Below, one piece after another: positions 11,470-23,193 of a stretch of DNA of 64,000 bases. The stretch's first letter is position 1. Every line of letters begins with the position of its first letter. The notes beneath the pieces were generated by a model. It made no database searches and was not told the DNA's origin. It saw nothing but the letters and a program-made list of their open reading frames with translations. This DNA comes from Panax quinquefolius (Eukaryota; Streptophyta; Magnoliopsida; Apiales; Araliaceae): NCBI GenBank assembly GCA_020205615.1, contig JAINUW010000633.1:372001-436000 (forward strand), written 5' to 3'. The translations under genes and the position numbers were made by a program.

Positions 11470-14151
11470 TGTAAGACCCCAACTTATTATTAATGAAATT
11501 TAGTTTTCTCTATTTATTATTTTGAAATAGTAAGGGTTGATTTGATTAATGTGTATAGTTAGGGGTAAGATACGCAAATATTTCAAAATAAGCAAGTGGT
11601 TATAAAATATTCATTGTTGTCGGGGAATATTTGTTTGGTCGTGGAATATTAAATCTTTGTCTTGGGAATATTAAATGCAGATGACAATGACCTTGACATG
11701 TGTGGGCCCCATAATGAAAGCGATTGGATGAAGAAAACGACAAATATAAGTTGTTTAAAAATAACTGCGTAGTTGTTACCAATTATCTTTGTTAAAATAC
11801 TAAATTGGTTAAAACATAGTAGCATTACGGTATTGCACCAATTATTGATTCTTACGTGAAGAAGGCACTACTCAATAATGGTTACGGTAATTAATTGCTC
11901 GATATTTTATTGAGTTAATAATTCTTTGCGTTGATATTTTATATTCTTTTGTTGTTTCAATAATTGTCATTTACAAGTATTTTCATTATCGAAGCAATAA
12001 TTCATATTATCTGAATAATATTATTAGATAACATTATTGGAAATGTCTAGAAAGTTACGCTACAAGGAGAGGTTTGGTCACCTAATTGCGCTACGATGAA
12101 GAAGAATTCTTATTGGAAAGCCCCTCTTTCAGGAACCGCACTTTGGTTGTCAATATTGTGATTTCAGTAATATTATTTGTGAATAATTAATTATTGATTC
12201 ATATGATGAGGAAAATATTGATTTTATGTGGATATAGATGGAGAAAAATTTTAATGTGACAATTGTTGAAAATTGAAATTTTATCTCGATAAGATAATGT
12301 ATTATTATATTTTAATAATATAATAATGGTGATATTTTTACAACGAATGTGGGATTTATGAGTATACGAGGAGGAAGAGTATTTTGTTGCAATAAATGTT
12401 TAAAACATGTTAAACATGTTGGTGGATGCCATTTATTGGTGAAATTTGATTATAGCCTATAAAATCGCTTGGTTTGTGGATTTCGTTCAATTTCGATTGG
12501 AATTTGGAAAAACTTTCTTACGCAAAGTTGTAGAGAATTGAATTTCCTATAAAAATTCGTGAGATTGAATTTTTCGATAAAAGGCTATTTATTATGAATT
12601 ATTTAAGTTCAAGCTTCAAATAATTAATTTTTGGAAGTTTTAATTATTTTTATTATGAAAAACGTTTTTGTCATTAAAGGTGGGTCTTGCATTCAGATCC
12701 TTAAAAGTGGGCGTAGGAATTTGTAATATTAATATTAATATTTTATTAAATTTTTCGCTTTGTGTTCTAAGCATTTTCCTATAAATAGGTGCTTAGGTTA
12801 GAATTGAAAATCACACTTAAATCTGAAGTTTTCTCTCTATATTATCGAGCGTATTCTTGTGAGTATTTTGAGTATACTTTGAGTATTGTTAGGCAGTGCA
12901 AGTTCCTTCAAAGACTATACCCTAGTATTCCATTAGAAGTACTAATCTTTCGAGGTAAGGGATGTTATTTTCTTCTCAAATGATATTATTTCTTCAATAT
13001 CATTATCTTTGAAATATTGGTTGGAACTTTTTATCAAATTTGGAACTTTTTCATGTGGGGTTACTTTTCATGAGTTACTATTCACGAGTTACTATTCATG
13101 AGTTACTATTCACGAGTTACTATTCACGACAGTACTATTCATGAAGCGTGAAGATGTTTTTGTGGAATTTCTATCATTTGGTGTTTGAGTTACTATTCAC
13201 GATACTAAGCACTATTCACGATATCTGACACTATTCAATAGAAAAATAAAATTTCTTCTTGTCCAAAATATCTATACGGATACTAGCTTTGATTGTATCC
13301 ATGTTTTGATCATTCTTGAATTTTACACCACTATGATTATTTTTGAGGTATTTTTGAGGTGGATAAAACAAAGTACGAATCCTTAATCCTTAATCCTTGT
13401 CATTTTGTTTCCATTGGATTCGTTTCTTTAAAAAAATATTTTCATCATCCTCGGTCTTAAATGATGATATTATTGAATATCTTTGGATGTAGTGCAAAGA
13501 TGAATGATTTCTGAAGAATATCTTTGGGTCGTAGTGCAAAGATGAGCAGTGTTTAGATGAACATGACCAATCGATGAATATCTTTGGCTGTGAGTGCAAA
13601 GATGAATATTTGATTCAGATGTATATTGATTGATGTTACTGAGGGATAAAAGATGAGCGATGAACTTTTAAATTCATATATAGAAGATAGTAGTTTGCAT
13701 TCTCTACTTAACTCTTCTAATGAATTATTATTTCATTCATGAATATTGATTTAAAATTTGTTGTCTATTGTATTCTATTAGATTTTTCCTGTTGAAGACT
13801 AACGGTAATTTGTTGTATATTATCTTAGTCATAATATTCTTTCTTGGGCTAGTTGAGCTCACCCTTTTCCTTTTTGTTCCATTTTTTCTTCTCGGGAGGC
13901 GAGAATATAGCGAAATGCAGTGGGGTATGGAATGAAGGTTTTAGAAAGGATTTTTAGTAGTCCTCACCATTTTGTAAAATAATGTATCAATAAATGTGAT
14001 GAGGATTTATTTGAGTATAGATATTGTACAGAAGATAATATTTGTATTCAAACTCACGATTTCTTGTTGTAATAATAAAGTTGTAGTTGTTTCTGTACCA
14101 TGTATTGACAACTCAGAATGGGTGATGTATACCTATTTTGGGGGCATCACA
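11470..14151 (+). repeat. 3' LTR of element B
   Basis: It starts TGTAAGACC, ends GGGGGCATCACA and is followed by the GTTTG target duplicate at 14152-14156. It is collinear with 4021-6700. The TATA box is at 12780-12787, the GTTACTATTCACGA repeats at 13062-13140 and 13187-13235, and the GAATATCTTT...GCAAAGATGA repeats at 13475-13610. Differences from the 5' LTR are concentrated as short indels next to CG or CTG. Confidence 0.95.
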
Positions 14152-14201
14152 GTTTGTGTAGAGAAAGATAATTAGTATAGTATTTTTATTTAAATTAGAT
14201 A

Positions 14202-15331
14202 ATGCCGCCTAGACGACATAATTGAAATCAAAGAGAAGAGCAGTTTGTGAATAATGAAGGAGGTCAAGTTGACCGGATGTAGAATTTTATGGATATGGTA
14301 GCCCAAGCTATGGGAAATAGAGCTCCAACAGAAAGAGAAAGAGTAAGATATCAGCCAGCCAATAGATTGGCTAACTTTAAAGACTTTAAAGCGGTAGGAC
14401 CGCCAGAATTTAAGGGAACCACATATCCAATTGAAGCCCAAACTTGGGTAAAAGAAATGGAGAAATCATTTATTATTGTGAGAGTGGCAGAAGAGCAAAA
14501 GACAACTTTTGCAACTTATTTAATGAATGGAAAAGTCAATTACTGGTGGGAGACTAATCAGGCAAGGCGAGAGCTGGTATAGCTATGGTGAATTGGACAA
14601 GATTCAAGGAGTTGTTCTTTGAGAACTATTTTTCATCGAGTATGCAAGCTTGGATGGAGGTTAAGTTCTTAGAACTAAAGCAAGAGAATGTTCTGGTGTC
14701 TGAATATGTTGCTAGATTCAATGAGTTAACAAAATTTGTACCTCATCAGGTGGATACAGAGCTACGGAAGGCGAGAAGGTTTGAGAATGGATTGAAGCTG
14801 GGTATATACAACAAAGTAGCTATATTATAAATTAATTCATTTGTAGCTTTGTTGGAGAAGGCGATAATTGCTGAAGGGGGAAGCGAAGCTTCATCCCGTT
14901 ATAATCAAGAGAAGAAGAAGAATACAAATGATGGAGGAAGCTGTGGTGGTAGTAATCTAAACAAGAGAAAGTGGAGCGAGAATACCTAGTTGGGTAATAA
15001 GAAAGAAGGGAATAAGAAACGAGGAGAGCATTGAGCGAACTGTGGAAAGAATCATCCAGGACTTTGTCTGAAGAAGAAGGGAGTTTGTTATAACTATGGT
15101 CAAGAGGGACACATGTCGTACAATTGCCCCAATCCGAAGAAGATACAAGGTTGTTATGCCTGTGGATCGACCGATCATCTAGTTCAGAATTATCTGAAAA
15201 GGAATAAGGAGAAGTGGAGTGCCAACAAGGGAACCAGTAGCGGAACCTTGGTGATTAAAGGTTTTGCTCAGCCAGGGAGACCAACAGCCCGTACATTTAT
15301 TATGACGGCTCAAGATGCATTGGCTGCCTAG
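14202..15331 (+). pseudogene. Element A second gag: capsid domain plus zinc knuckles, with several stops
   Basis: Starting at ATG 14202 (MPPRRHN, a common chromovirus gag start), the frame holds a Retrotrans_gag-type domain: FKAVGPPEFKG, then WVKEMEK, YWWE, and after one stop and a frame step at about 14580, WTRFKELFFENYF and LTKFVPH. It ends with three zinc knuckles: CGKNHPGLC, CYNYGQEGHMSYNC with its second Cys changed to Tyr, and CYACGSTDHLVQNY with its last Cys changed to Tyr. Stops at about 14222, 14281, 14578, 14827, 14986 and 15032 look like decayed Gln, Arg or Trp codons. The frame ends at GRPTARTFIMT, the point where an autonomous relative would lead into the protease. Confidence 0.85.
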
Positions 15332-15558
15332 GAGGTGGCGATAGGTTATAATTTTGCTTAATAATTAAATTAAGTGAGAAATATTAGTGATATAAGATGT
15401 TAATTATTTTCTGTAATAAGATCCAAATCACAGGTTAGAATGTTGAGACACAAATGAATGTTGTGTTGATAAGAATGAATTGATGATACAACTTTAAAAG
15501 ATCGTAGAGAGTAAGAAAACGGTGATTCCGAGGACGGAATCCTTTTAAGGGGGGTGAA
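15332..15558 (+). other. Element A gag-to-LTR remnant with polypurine tract
   Basis: Only about 230 bp separate the end of gag from the 3' LTR, so protease, RT, RNase H and integrase are all absent. The last part still resembles the usual chromovirus tail (CCGAGGACGGAATCC), followed by the purine tract AAGGGGGG at 15548-15555. Confidence 0.75.
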
Positions 15559-18500
15559 TGTAATAACTTGGGATTTCGAATAATCTAAAATTTACGAATA
15601 ATTTTTTTTATTTAATATTAATATTGAATGTTAATATTGTGATGTGTATTTGTGATAAAATTTTAGAGAATGAGTCAATTTGTGTGTTGACTAAGGAAAA
15701 TAAGGGTAGAGTTGTGCTTAATGAGAATAGAAACCCTAACCCTAAGTTCAGATAGGGATTCGATAGATAATACAGTTATTATAACTATATCGTTGAGTAT
15801 GAGCTTGTACTGTGTAGAATTTTGATCAGTGATTGATCGAGTAGGGTATAATGTTAGTAAACCCTAATAAGAGATTAGAAACCCTAATCTCAAGATTAAA
15901 AACCCTAACTCGTAGTTAGGAACCCTAAACGAAAGCCAGAAAACACTAATTTTATATTCGGGAACACTAAAACCCTAATTAGGAAACCCTATTTGGAATT
16001 ATCAAACCCTAATGGTGAGAATTAAGGAGAATGATGTTAAATGACTAGAATACTCTTATTTTTGTGAGGGAAATTATGAAATTACCCTTTTAGTGGTGAA
16101 AAGACCAAAATACCCCTTAACTTGAAACTTAAGTAAAGAGCATTATAGAATTTAATGAGTCACCAATGTTGGATAAGCCATGTGCTCTTAAAATCCTACC
16201 AAATCTAACCTAACATGCCACCTAGCATCACTTGATTCATTGAATCTAAGTTATAAGTTATTTTGGAGAAAGAAAGTTAATAAACTTAAGCCATTTGCTA
16301 TCTAGCCTTCAACCCACTCTCTCTATCTCTAAACATCCAAAATCCTTAAGTGTTTCAGTCACCTAGCAAGCCCTTAGATCACCAAGATCAGTGGAGAAAG
16401 AATAGGATCAAAGATTGGAAACTAAGAGGTATAAACCCTAACCCTACTTTGATCTTGTATGCTTAAGATATGTTTGTGTTTATGTGTTTTAATTCATGTT
16501 ATATGATTTTTTATAATGATCTATAGTGATATACCATAGATCTATAGCATCAAAATGCATTAAAAGTTAAGTTTTCAAAAACTGCATGAAACCTAGAAAA
16601 GTGCTCTGACAAGCAAATGTCAGTAGCCATAGATCTCTGTATGTTTGTGATTTTTCTTATTTTATGTTTTGGATCTGTTGTTTGACATGAGGACTGTAAT
16701 CTAGAAGTGAAATCACATCCATTACATGTCCAGATTTTATTTTATTGATGGTCAAAGAGAGTTGACTGAGCATTACCAACACTTTCTGGGTAACCTAGAA
16801 AGTGTACAACCAGCGTCTGATAGCACTTTCCCAAGCCAAGAACTGTCATGATATATGTGATATGATGATATGGTTTTATGCAGTTCATAGCTTGTAAGAT
16901 GGAATCTAGATCCATGTATTTAGACCCTTCAAAACATCAATATATTGAACGTAATGAGTTGTCAAACCAAGCCACTCGGTCACGTTTTGCAGTTTCTGAA
17001 ATTTGCAGAAACTATAAAGAACATAGTTCTGACAGCCTTTGACCGGATCATATCTTGTAATCCTATTGTTGTTAAACTGATATGTTGCTTTGTGAATGAT
17101 TTATGACATAAGGACTTCATATAGGAACCATTATTTTACTTGGATCTTGGCTGGAACTTATAGGAAATTAGTCTTGAAAGTGTCCACTCGGACTGCTGGG
17201 TTTCTGGGAAAACCCAGAAACCGTCTGACAAAACTTTGTGAGCTTAGATCTTCACGATGTGTGATTAAATGGTTCAAGTGATGATTAGAACTTGTATTAC
17301 TACATGTTTATTACATGATTGAAGCTTTAGGTAGCCTAGAAACAATTTGAGAAGAGAATTGTATTCGGTCAAACAGAGCACCTTGAACACTGACTTTGTC
17401 AGTGTTCTTGAGCCAAGAACACCAAAGGCAATGACTTTTAAAATATTTTGATGATAATTTCATTGATATTTAAATATTAATGGTGATAGTTTAAAAATGA
17501 TTTTAATTATTTTAAAAATCATTTAAGTAGAATATTGGTGATTTAAAAATATTTTAAGTTATTATAAATAAGCTGTAATATTTTGAGAAGTATGTCATTA
17601 ATATTTTAATATTATTAAATATTAATGATGATGGATTTATCTAATATTTAAATCATTTAAAAATGATTCCAGTGTTTGAAAAATTATATATTATGAATTA
17701 TAAAAAATTTTAGAAAATTATTAAAAGCTTCCGAAAAATATTATTAATGATATTTGACTTATCTAAAATAATATTGAAACTTAGAGATCGAGTTTAGTTG
17801 ACAATACAAGTGTTAATTGTCGGATAAGTAGACCAGAACACCGAGAATGGACCGAAGTCCAACCAGACCAAAATAGTTAGACTTATTAAGTGTTTATATA
17901 GGTTATAAACACTGATGTGGTTATGTGATCATATGTGTATGTTTAAGTATTATGCATAATATAAGGGTATAATAAAGCTGATCACTTGTTATACTTATAG
18001 AGGGGTATGATTTAATCTTTATGGTTATTTGATACACCTGAGTATTTATCAAAGTAAATCTTTGATATCTACCCGAGAAGATAAGTTCAAGGTCTTGTGT
18101 GACCACTCAGCATAAATCTGGAAAACATTCCACTTTGCTATTGCATAGAATTGATTCTTGATTATTCATTAGAATATCGTAGAAACTTTGAAAGCATTGT
18201 TTACTTTCATTAATTTGTTGCATATGTTACGAGAAGATTAGTTAGAGAAGAACAAATTGTTCAGCTATTTCAAAGTTCCCCGAACTTTGGAGTCATTTTT
18301 TGCAAAATAGATAGTCTGTTAATCTCGATTCTTATACATTTAATGTATATCTTAACTTGCAGGGTAAATTTGTTGCTCACCCTTGCTAAATAAAACATTT
18401 CAGCTAGGGACGAAGAAGCCAGAGGTGCTGTGAAGATAAAAGACATAGGTGTTATGCTGTGATAGTTGTGTTTAACATATATATTATGTTGTATTTGTAA

Positions 18501-18626
18501 ATCCATTCTAAAGGGTATGTTTGTAAAATAAAGGTTAAATAACCAGGGACGAATGTTTTACTATATCAGTTAATGTGCTTTATATGTCTATTCATAATTA
18601 AAAGGGTAGTTAGATGTTATTTATAT

Positions 18627-21250
18627 TGTGACGCCCACAAAATAGGTATTCATCACCCATCTTGAGTCGTCAAATACATGGTACAAAATTCAAATACAAC
18701 TTAATTATACAACAGTCGTGTAAAATACGACAAAAAATATGCTATGAGTTTTAATACAAATATTTTCATCTAGACAATATCCACACTCAATTGAGTCCTC
18801 ATTACATTTATTATCACACTATTTAACAGAATAATGAGGACTACTAATGCTATTATCTGGACCATCACTCCGTTCCCCGACTAGTCCCTGCTACGTTCTC
18901 ATTTTCTGAAGAGAACAATGAAAGTAAAAGGGTGAGCTCAACTAGCCCAATAAGAAATATTATGACTAAGATAATGCAGAATAAATTATCGTTAGCCTTC
19001 AACAGTGTTAAACCGATACATATAACAAACATCCAGTTTAATTGCCAGTGGAATAAGCAATCCATTAAAAGAGTCAAGTAGAGAATAAAATCTACTATCT
19101 TTTATGATTTAAAAGGTTTTTCATCACTTTTATCACGGGACTCGACAATAAATAATCCACATCATCCCCGCACTCACGACCAAGGATATTCATTAGTATC
19201 ACAACCACAAATTATCCATGCACTACGGGCCAAGGATATTCGTGTATTCATCAATGGTCATGATCATGCCAACAACTGTCCATCAATGCACTACGGGCCA
19301 ATGGGGACTTTTACCACATCATTTATAATATTACGGTCATGATTATACCGAATAATCCCTGGTCATAATCATACCAAGTCCATCTATGCACAACAGGACA
19401 CAGATGACTTTCAACATAATATAAGCATGAGGATGATGACAATGATATAAGAATCCAATAAATCAAGTTCAAGAATTAATTTATCCAGAATTCAATAATG
19501 TCCAAATTGTCAACATGATACTGTTTTGTAGAGTAAAATTTAAGAATGCTCGGAAGAATATTTCCATGAAAAGATACTAGATGAAGCGCAAATATCAAGG
19601 ATATTCCACTAATTTCATGGATTATAGAAGTCAAAAATTTAACCAACTGAGTATAATAAAGAATGGAATAATAAAAGAAATCACCAGGCATGCGATAGAC
19701 CGCACCGCATGAGACGAGTTGTTGTTCCTACAGAATAATAAATAACGGAACTAGTCATGCGAACGCACGCATGTGATATTCAAATGTAATAATAAATAAC
19801 GAAACCAGTCAAAGCGAACTTCTTGACAAACAAGATGTTCCAATAGAATAATAAATAACGGAACCAAGTCATGCGTAAACGCACAAACAGGATGTTCCAA
19901 CAGAATAATAAAGAATGCAATAATAGAAGAATTTCACCATGTATGCGGTGATTGCATGAGCGAGTTATTCAACATAATGATAAAGAATGGAATAACAGAA
20001 GAATTTCACCAAGTATAGGGTAGACCGCGTATACATGTTATTCTGATAAAATAAAAAAAAATGGAATAACAGAAGTTCTCTTCATGAATACGAAAGAAAT
20101 AATACCTCTTACCTTAGAACAACTGGATATATGAGTAGTGAAGTAGCAGAATACTTTTCTTCTTTCTCTCTATAGTTTCTCTCTCTAGAGTTTCAGTGAA
20201 TTCTTAAGAAATAATGAAGGAATGAGCTTCTATTTTTAGGAGAATGGACTGAATAGTAACTAATTCCTGAACAGTCCAGATTAATTTACTTTTAAAGGGA
20301 CGGTCCATATTGGTTTACTATAAAATATTCTAATAAAACAAAATCTTTTAAATAAAATATAATATATTCTATTTATAATCTAATAAAATGAATAACTTTA
20401 TAAAAGTACTCTGTTTTATATAAAAAAAAATTACCATGCAAAACACTATGTAGGCACTATGCAAACACTATGCAAAATAAAATATAATATATTCTATTTA
20501 TAGTCTAAAAAAACGAATAACTTTATAAAAGTATTCTGTTTTATATAAAAAGCTTTTCAGTTTTATTACATTAATAATACTAATAAAATAAAACTTCATC
20601 ATCATTATTATAATTCACACTATTAATCGACTGTGTCGTTCTTCTAGGAAGAGGGGCTTTCCAATAAAGATTTCTCCCTATTGGCGAGCAATTAGGTGAC
20701 CAAACCTCTCCTTGGCAGAACTTCTAGACATCTTTAATATTGCAAATAATAATATTAATAACTTCATCGTCTCAATTATTGATTTAATAATTTATAAAAT
20801 ATCGACAATAATTGAATCAATTAACGTGAGATACTATGCAACAATTACTAAAGTAATAATTGAACAAAACTGAGTGACTTCTCACGTAAGCATCAATAAC
20901 TAATTTCGTGTGCTACTATGCAACCACACGTATTCTTGTACTTTTAACACCAGGTGTTTCAATAGTTAACGATAAAACTTCCGCCGTTATTTTCATAAAA
21001 TATTTTTTTTGTTTTCTCAATCCGACAATAATTCCGTTGTGGGGTCCACCAATGATTGTGCCGTCCTACAAATATTCCCTGTTAAAACGAATATTCCCCG
21101 ACCAATCGAATATTATATAACAACTTGTGTACTTTACAAAATTTATAACTATTACCCACAACTATAACATTATATCAAATTCATTCCATAATATTCAAAA
21201 ATTATAATTATAGAAAATTCATCTTTATTCATAAAAGTTGGGGTCTTACA
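18627..21250 (-). mobile_element. Element L: solo LTR of a B-related family, reverse orientation
   Basis: Read on the minus strand it starts TGTAAGACCCC and ends GGGCGTCACA, the same ends as the B LTR. TATAT at 18622-18626 is duplicated at 21251-21255, and the A LTR continues cleanly across the site (TATATTGTGGATCG). No primer site, purine tract or coding sequence is present, so this is a solo LTR left by LTR-LTR recombination. It is more like the H LTR (59900-62707) than the B LTRs, so it is a sister subfamily. Confidence 0.9.
19680..20070 (-). repeat. Degenerate tandem repeats inside solo LTR L
   Basis: About six units of roughly 60-75 bp share the core AATAATAAAGAATGGAATAA and a CATGCG...CGCATG dyad. 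The same array recurs in the H LTR at 60976-61350. Confidence 0.75.
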
Positions 21251-21312
21251 TATATTGTGGATCGTGAGCACCAAACTCGGGAGCCAGGTAACCCAGATTT
21301 GGGGACGTTACA

Positions 21313-21736
21313 CTCTTCCTGATTTTCGGGCACTCTTCATCCTTCTCTTGTGATTCCTTTACACTGTCCAACAAGGTTGGACGAGCTTGCACTGCAAACA
21401 ATTTTTCTTTAGACCTCTCCGGTCCATTTACATCTATTTCCAATTTCTCCATTTCCCTTATTAACTTCTCCTGAGTTGTTAGTTGAAACAACTTATCCCT
21501 TCCTTTCCTACTTAGAGCGTCGGCTACTACGTTGGCCTTCCCCGCGTGATAAAGAATATAGCAGTCATAATCCTTGATTAATTCTAACCACCTTCTCGGA
21601 CACATGTTCAACTCCTTCTGTGTGAAGATATATTTCAGACTCTTGTGGTCCGTGTATATCTCATATTTCTCTCCGTACAAATAATGTCTCCAAATCTTTA
21701 ACGCAAAAACTACTACCGCTAACTCTAAGTCTTGAG
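21313..21736 (-). pseudogene. Element C: chromovirus RNase H fragment (oldest layer)
   Basis: On the minus strand the frame reads [40 protein letters not shown], and [15 protein letters not shown], followed by a linker toward integrase. This is a gypsy chromovirus RNase H with conserved Asp-containing blocks and no stop inside the fragment. It is cut on the left by the insertion of A (21312/21313) and on the right by the insertion of E (21736/21737). The open frame that appears to run on to 21246 reads into the A LTR and is not real there. Confidence 0.85.
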
Positions 21737-23193
21737 TGTTGGTCTAAATCTAATTATGCATAATCACGCAAATGCATGTGGTCAACAAGTAATACAGTGA
21801 TAAGTCGAGTATCGTTCCCACAGAAATTTTGTATGAAATTAATCTTCACAATTACCAGATTTATATTAATCCAAATTTTATTAAACTATCCAATTTAATG
21901 ATTATAACTATTAAAACTAAAATTAATAAAAATATTAAAAATACCAAGCAATCAAAAAAACTTAAAACTGTAATTTCAAGAAAATATTGGAGAATTAGGC
22001 TTACAACTTCACTTTAAGTATCACTCCGATTATTACACCTTATTCCAGTTAAATTCACTATCCTTGTTTATTAATCAAGAACACTCAAGTAGAACTATCC
22101 ATCTCTCGATGTACTAATACCATATTAACTTAAATCCACAAATTAGATAAAATTAAGCTAAACACCTTAATTAACTAATTCACTATATCTCTATGTGAAT
22201 TACAATCAAACAAGGTTTAAGTTCAAGTTCTCTATCCCATTACATGCGATGCTAGGCATATCTCTACCCTAACATTCATCAAGATTCCATTCAAAAATAT
22301 AATTCAAGAACACATGATATAGTGACTAAGTCTAGATTCATATATCATCTCTCGAATCTATACAAATCAACATAGAATTGGTGATCAAGCAATTCATAAA
22401 TTAAAGCACAAATCAAAATAGATAAACTGAATGATAGATTATTAAACTGAAAGTCAAGGCTACATAATCATCGTACAACCATCAAGATCCGTCCTAAGCC
22501 TAACAAGTAAATTAGTTCATCACAAATGAATTAAAAACTGAAATCATCAAAGTAATCATCATCCCAATTATAATAATTGAATTAAAGAAAAAGAATAAAT
22601 ACAAAACCACCCTTCTTCTATGCTCCAATCTGCAATTTTTGTGACTCGGACCTTCAATCTTTCCTCCAATGTTTTTTCTCAAAATTAGGGCTCCAAATTG
22701 TTAATTGATTATTAGATGTAATCTCCCTTGTTGTTTCTTGTTAACATCAAGCCTAGGATACGTATTCTCACCATAACTTGACGCCAAATACAGTTCCAAA
22801 CCATGCCAACCTCCTTCCTTCACGCCTCTACAACATTACAGTTCAGTTAGGAGTCTTTACCTTTCCCGTACCCTCGCCCCGGCGGGGGTTTTCCTTCTTT
22901 AAGTGCCCGCCCTGGTGGGGGGTTCTTCTATTCTTGATTAAGTACCCTTGCCCTGGCGGGGGTTTAATATGCATAAAGTTCTCCCTGGCGGGGGTCCATT
23001 ATGCTGCAGTCCAATTATTGCACATTAACTTGCCAAACTTTTCCACGGAACCACCTTTTAAGCCCAAATGCTATGCCACCATACCTAAACATAAAATAAC
23101 ACTAAACAAGGAAAACGAATCACAAAAACAACGAATTAACACAGTTTAAGCTCGAATTAGAGGCCGATTCGTAGGTATAAAACCCATTCATCA
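21737..23193 (-). repeat. 3' LTR of element E
   Basis: On the plus strand it reads TGTTGGTC at 21737 and ends CATTCATCA at 23193, next to the purine tract. 21737 to about 22740 matches 57018-58009. It contains GC-rich palindromes at 22876-22995. Right of it a second partial copy is present up to 23884 because of a tandem duplication. Confidence 0.85.

Larger units (their letters stand above)
4021..14151 (+). mobile_element. Element B: near-complete Ty3/gypsy chromovirus (Tekay/Del type), frameshifted
   Basis: Two LTRs of about 2.68 kb (4021-6700 and 11470-14151) flank a 4.8 kb gag-pol region. The domains run in gypsy order: gag, protease, RT, RNase H, integrase, chromodomain-type C terminus. 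Perfect 5-bp duplications (GTTTG) flank the unit. The reading frame is broken many times, mostly by small indels. Many LTR-LTR differences are also 1-4 base indels next to CG or CTG, which may be assembly errors rather than decay. The insertion splits element A between its two gag frames. Confidence 0.95.
1..21312 (+). mobile_element. Element A: gypsy-type LTR retrotransposon without pol, left-truncated by the window
   Basis: Bases 1 to about 163 match 17270-17432, and 795-2627 match 17440-18626 plus 21256-21312, so the two ends are copies of one LTR. The order is 5' LTR, methionine-type primer site, gag-like ORF, spacer, second gag ORF, purine tract, 3' LTR. No protease, RT, RNase H or integrase of A is present; the sequence passes from the end of the second gag almost directly to the purine tract. 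A is interrupted by element B (4021-14151) and by solo LTR L (18627-21250). It is inserted in the RNase H region of element C at 21312/21313. A pol-less element of this kind would need proteins from a relative to move. Family placement as a chromovirus relative rests on gag, on the PRIMER/purine-tract style and on similarity to F. Confidence 0.85.
15559..21312 (+). repeat. 3' LTR of element A, interrupted by solo LTR L
   Basis: It starts TGTAATAACTTGGG after the purine tract and ends GACGTTACA at 21312. Removing L and its target duplicate leaves about 3.1 kb. Compared with the 5' LTR it lacks about 630 bp at 17432 and about 575 bp at 17930. Bases 15730-16020 hold a cluster of AAACCCTAA telobox words. 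The part 15559-17269 has no partner inside the window but resembles the F LTR. Confidence 0.85.

Noticed and set aside
15730..16020. Interstitial telomere tract
   Set aside because: AAACCCTAA words are separated by unrelated bases and are not in tandem, so they are teloboxes within an LTR.
21246..21680. 144-residue minus-strand ORF as one gene
   Set aside because: Its N-terminal part is element C RNase H, but the last ~20 residues are translated from the end of the A LTR. The join is an insertion junction, not a gene.
22778..23149. 123-residue plus-strand ORF
   Set aside because: It reads through the GC palindromes of the E LTR, with repeated Pro/Gly words caused by the repeats. No homology pattern, and wrong strand for E.
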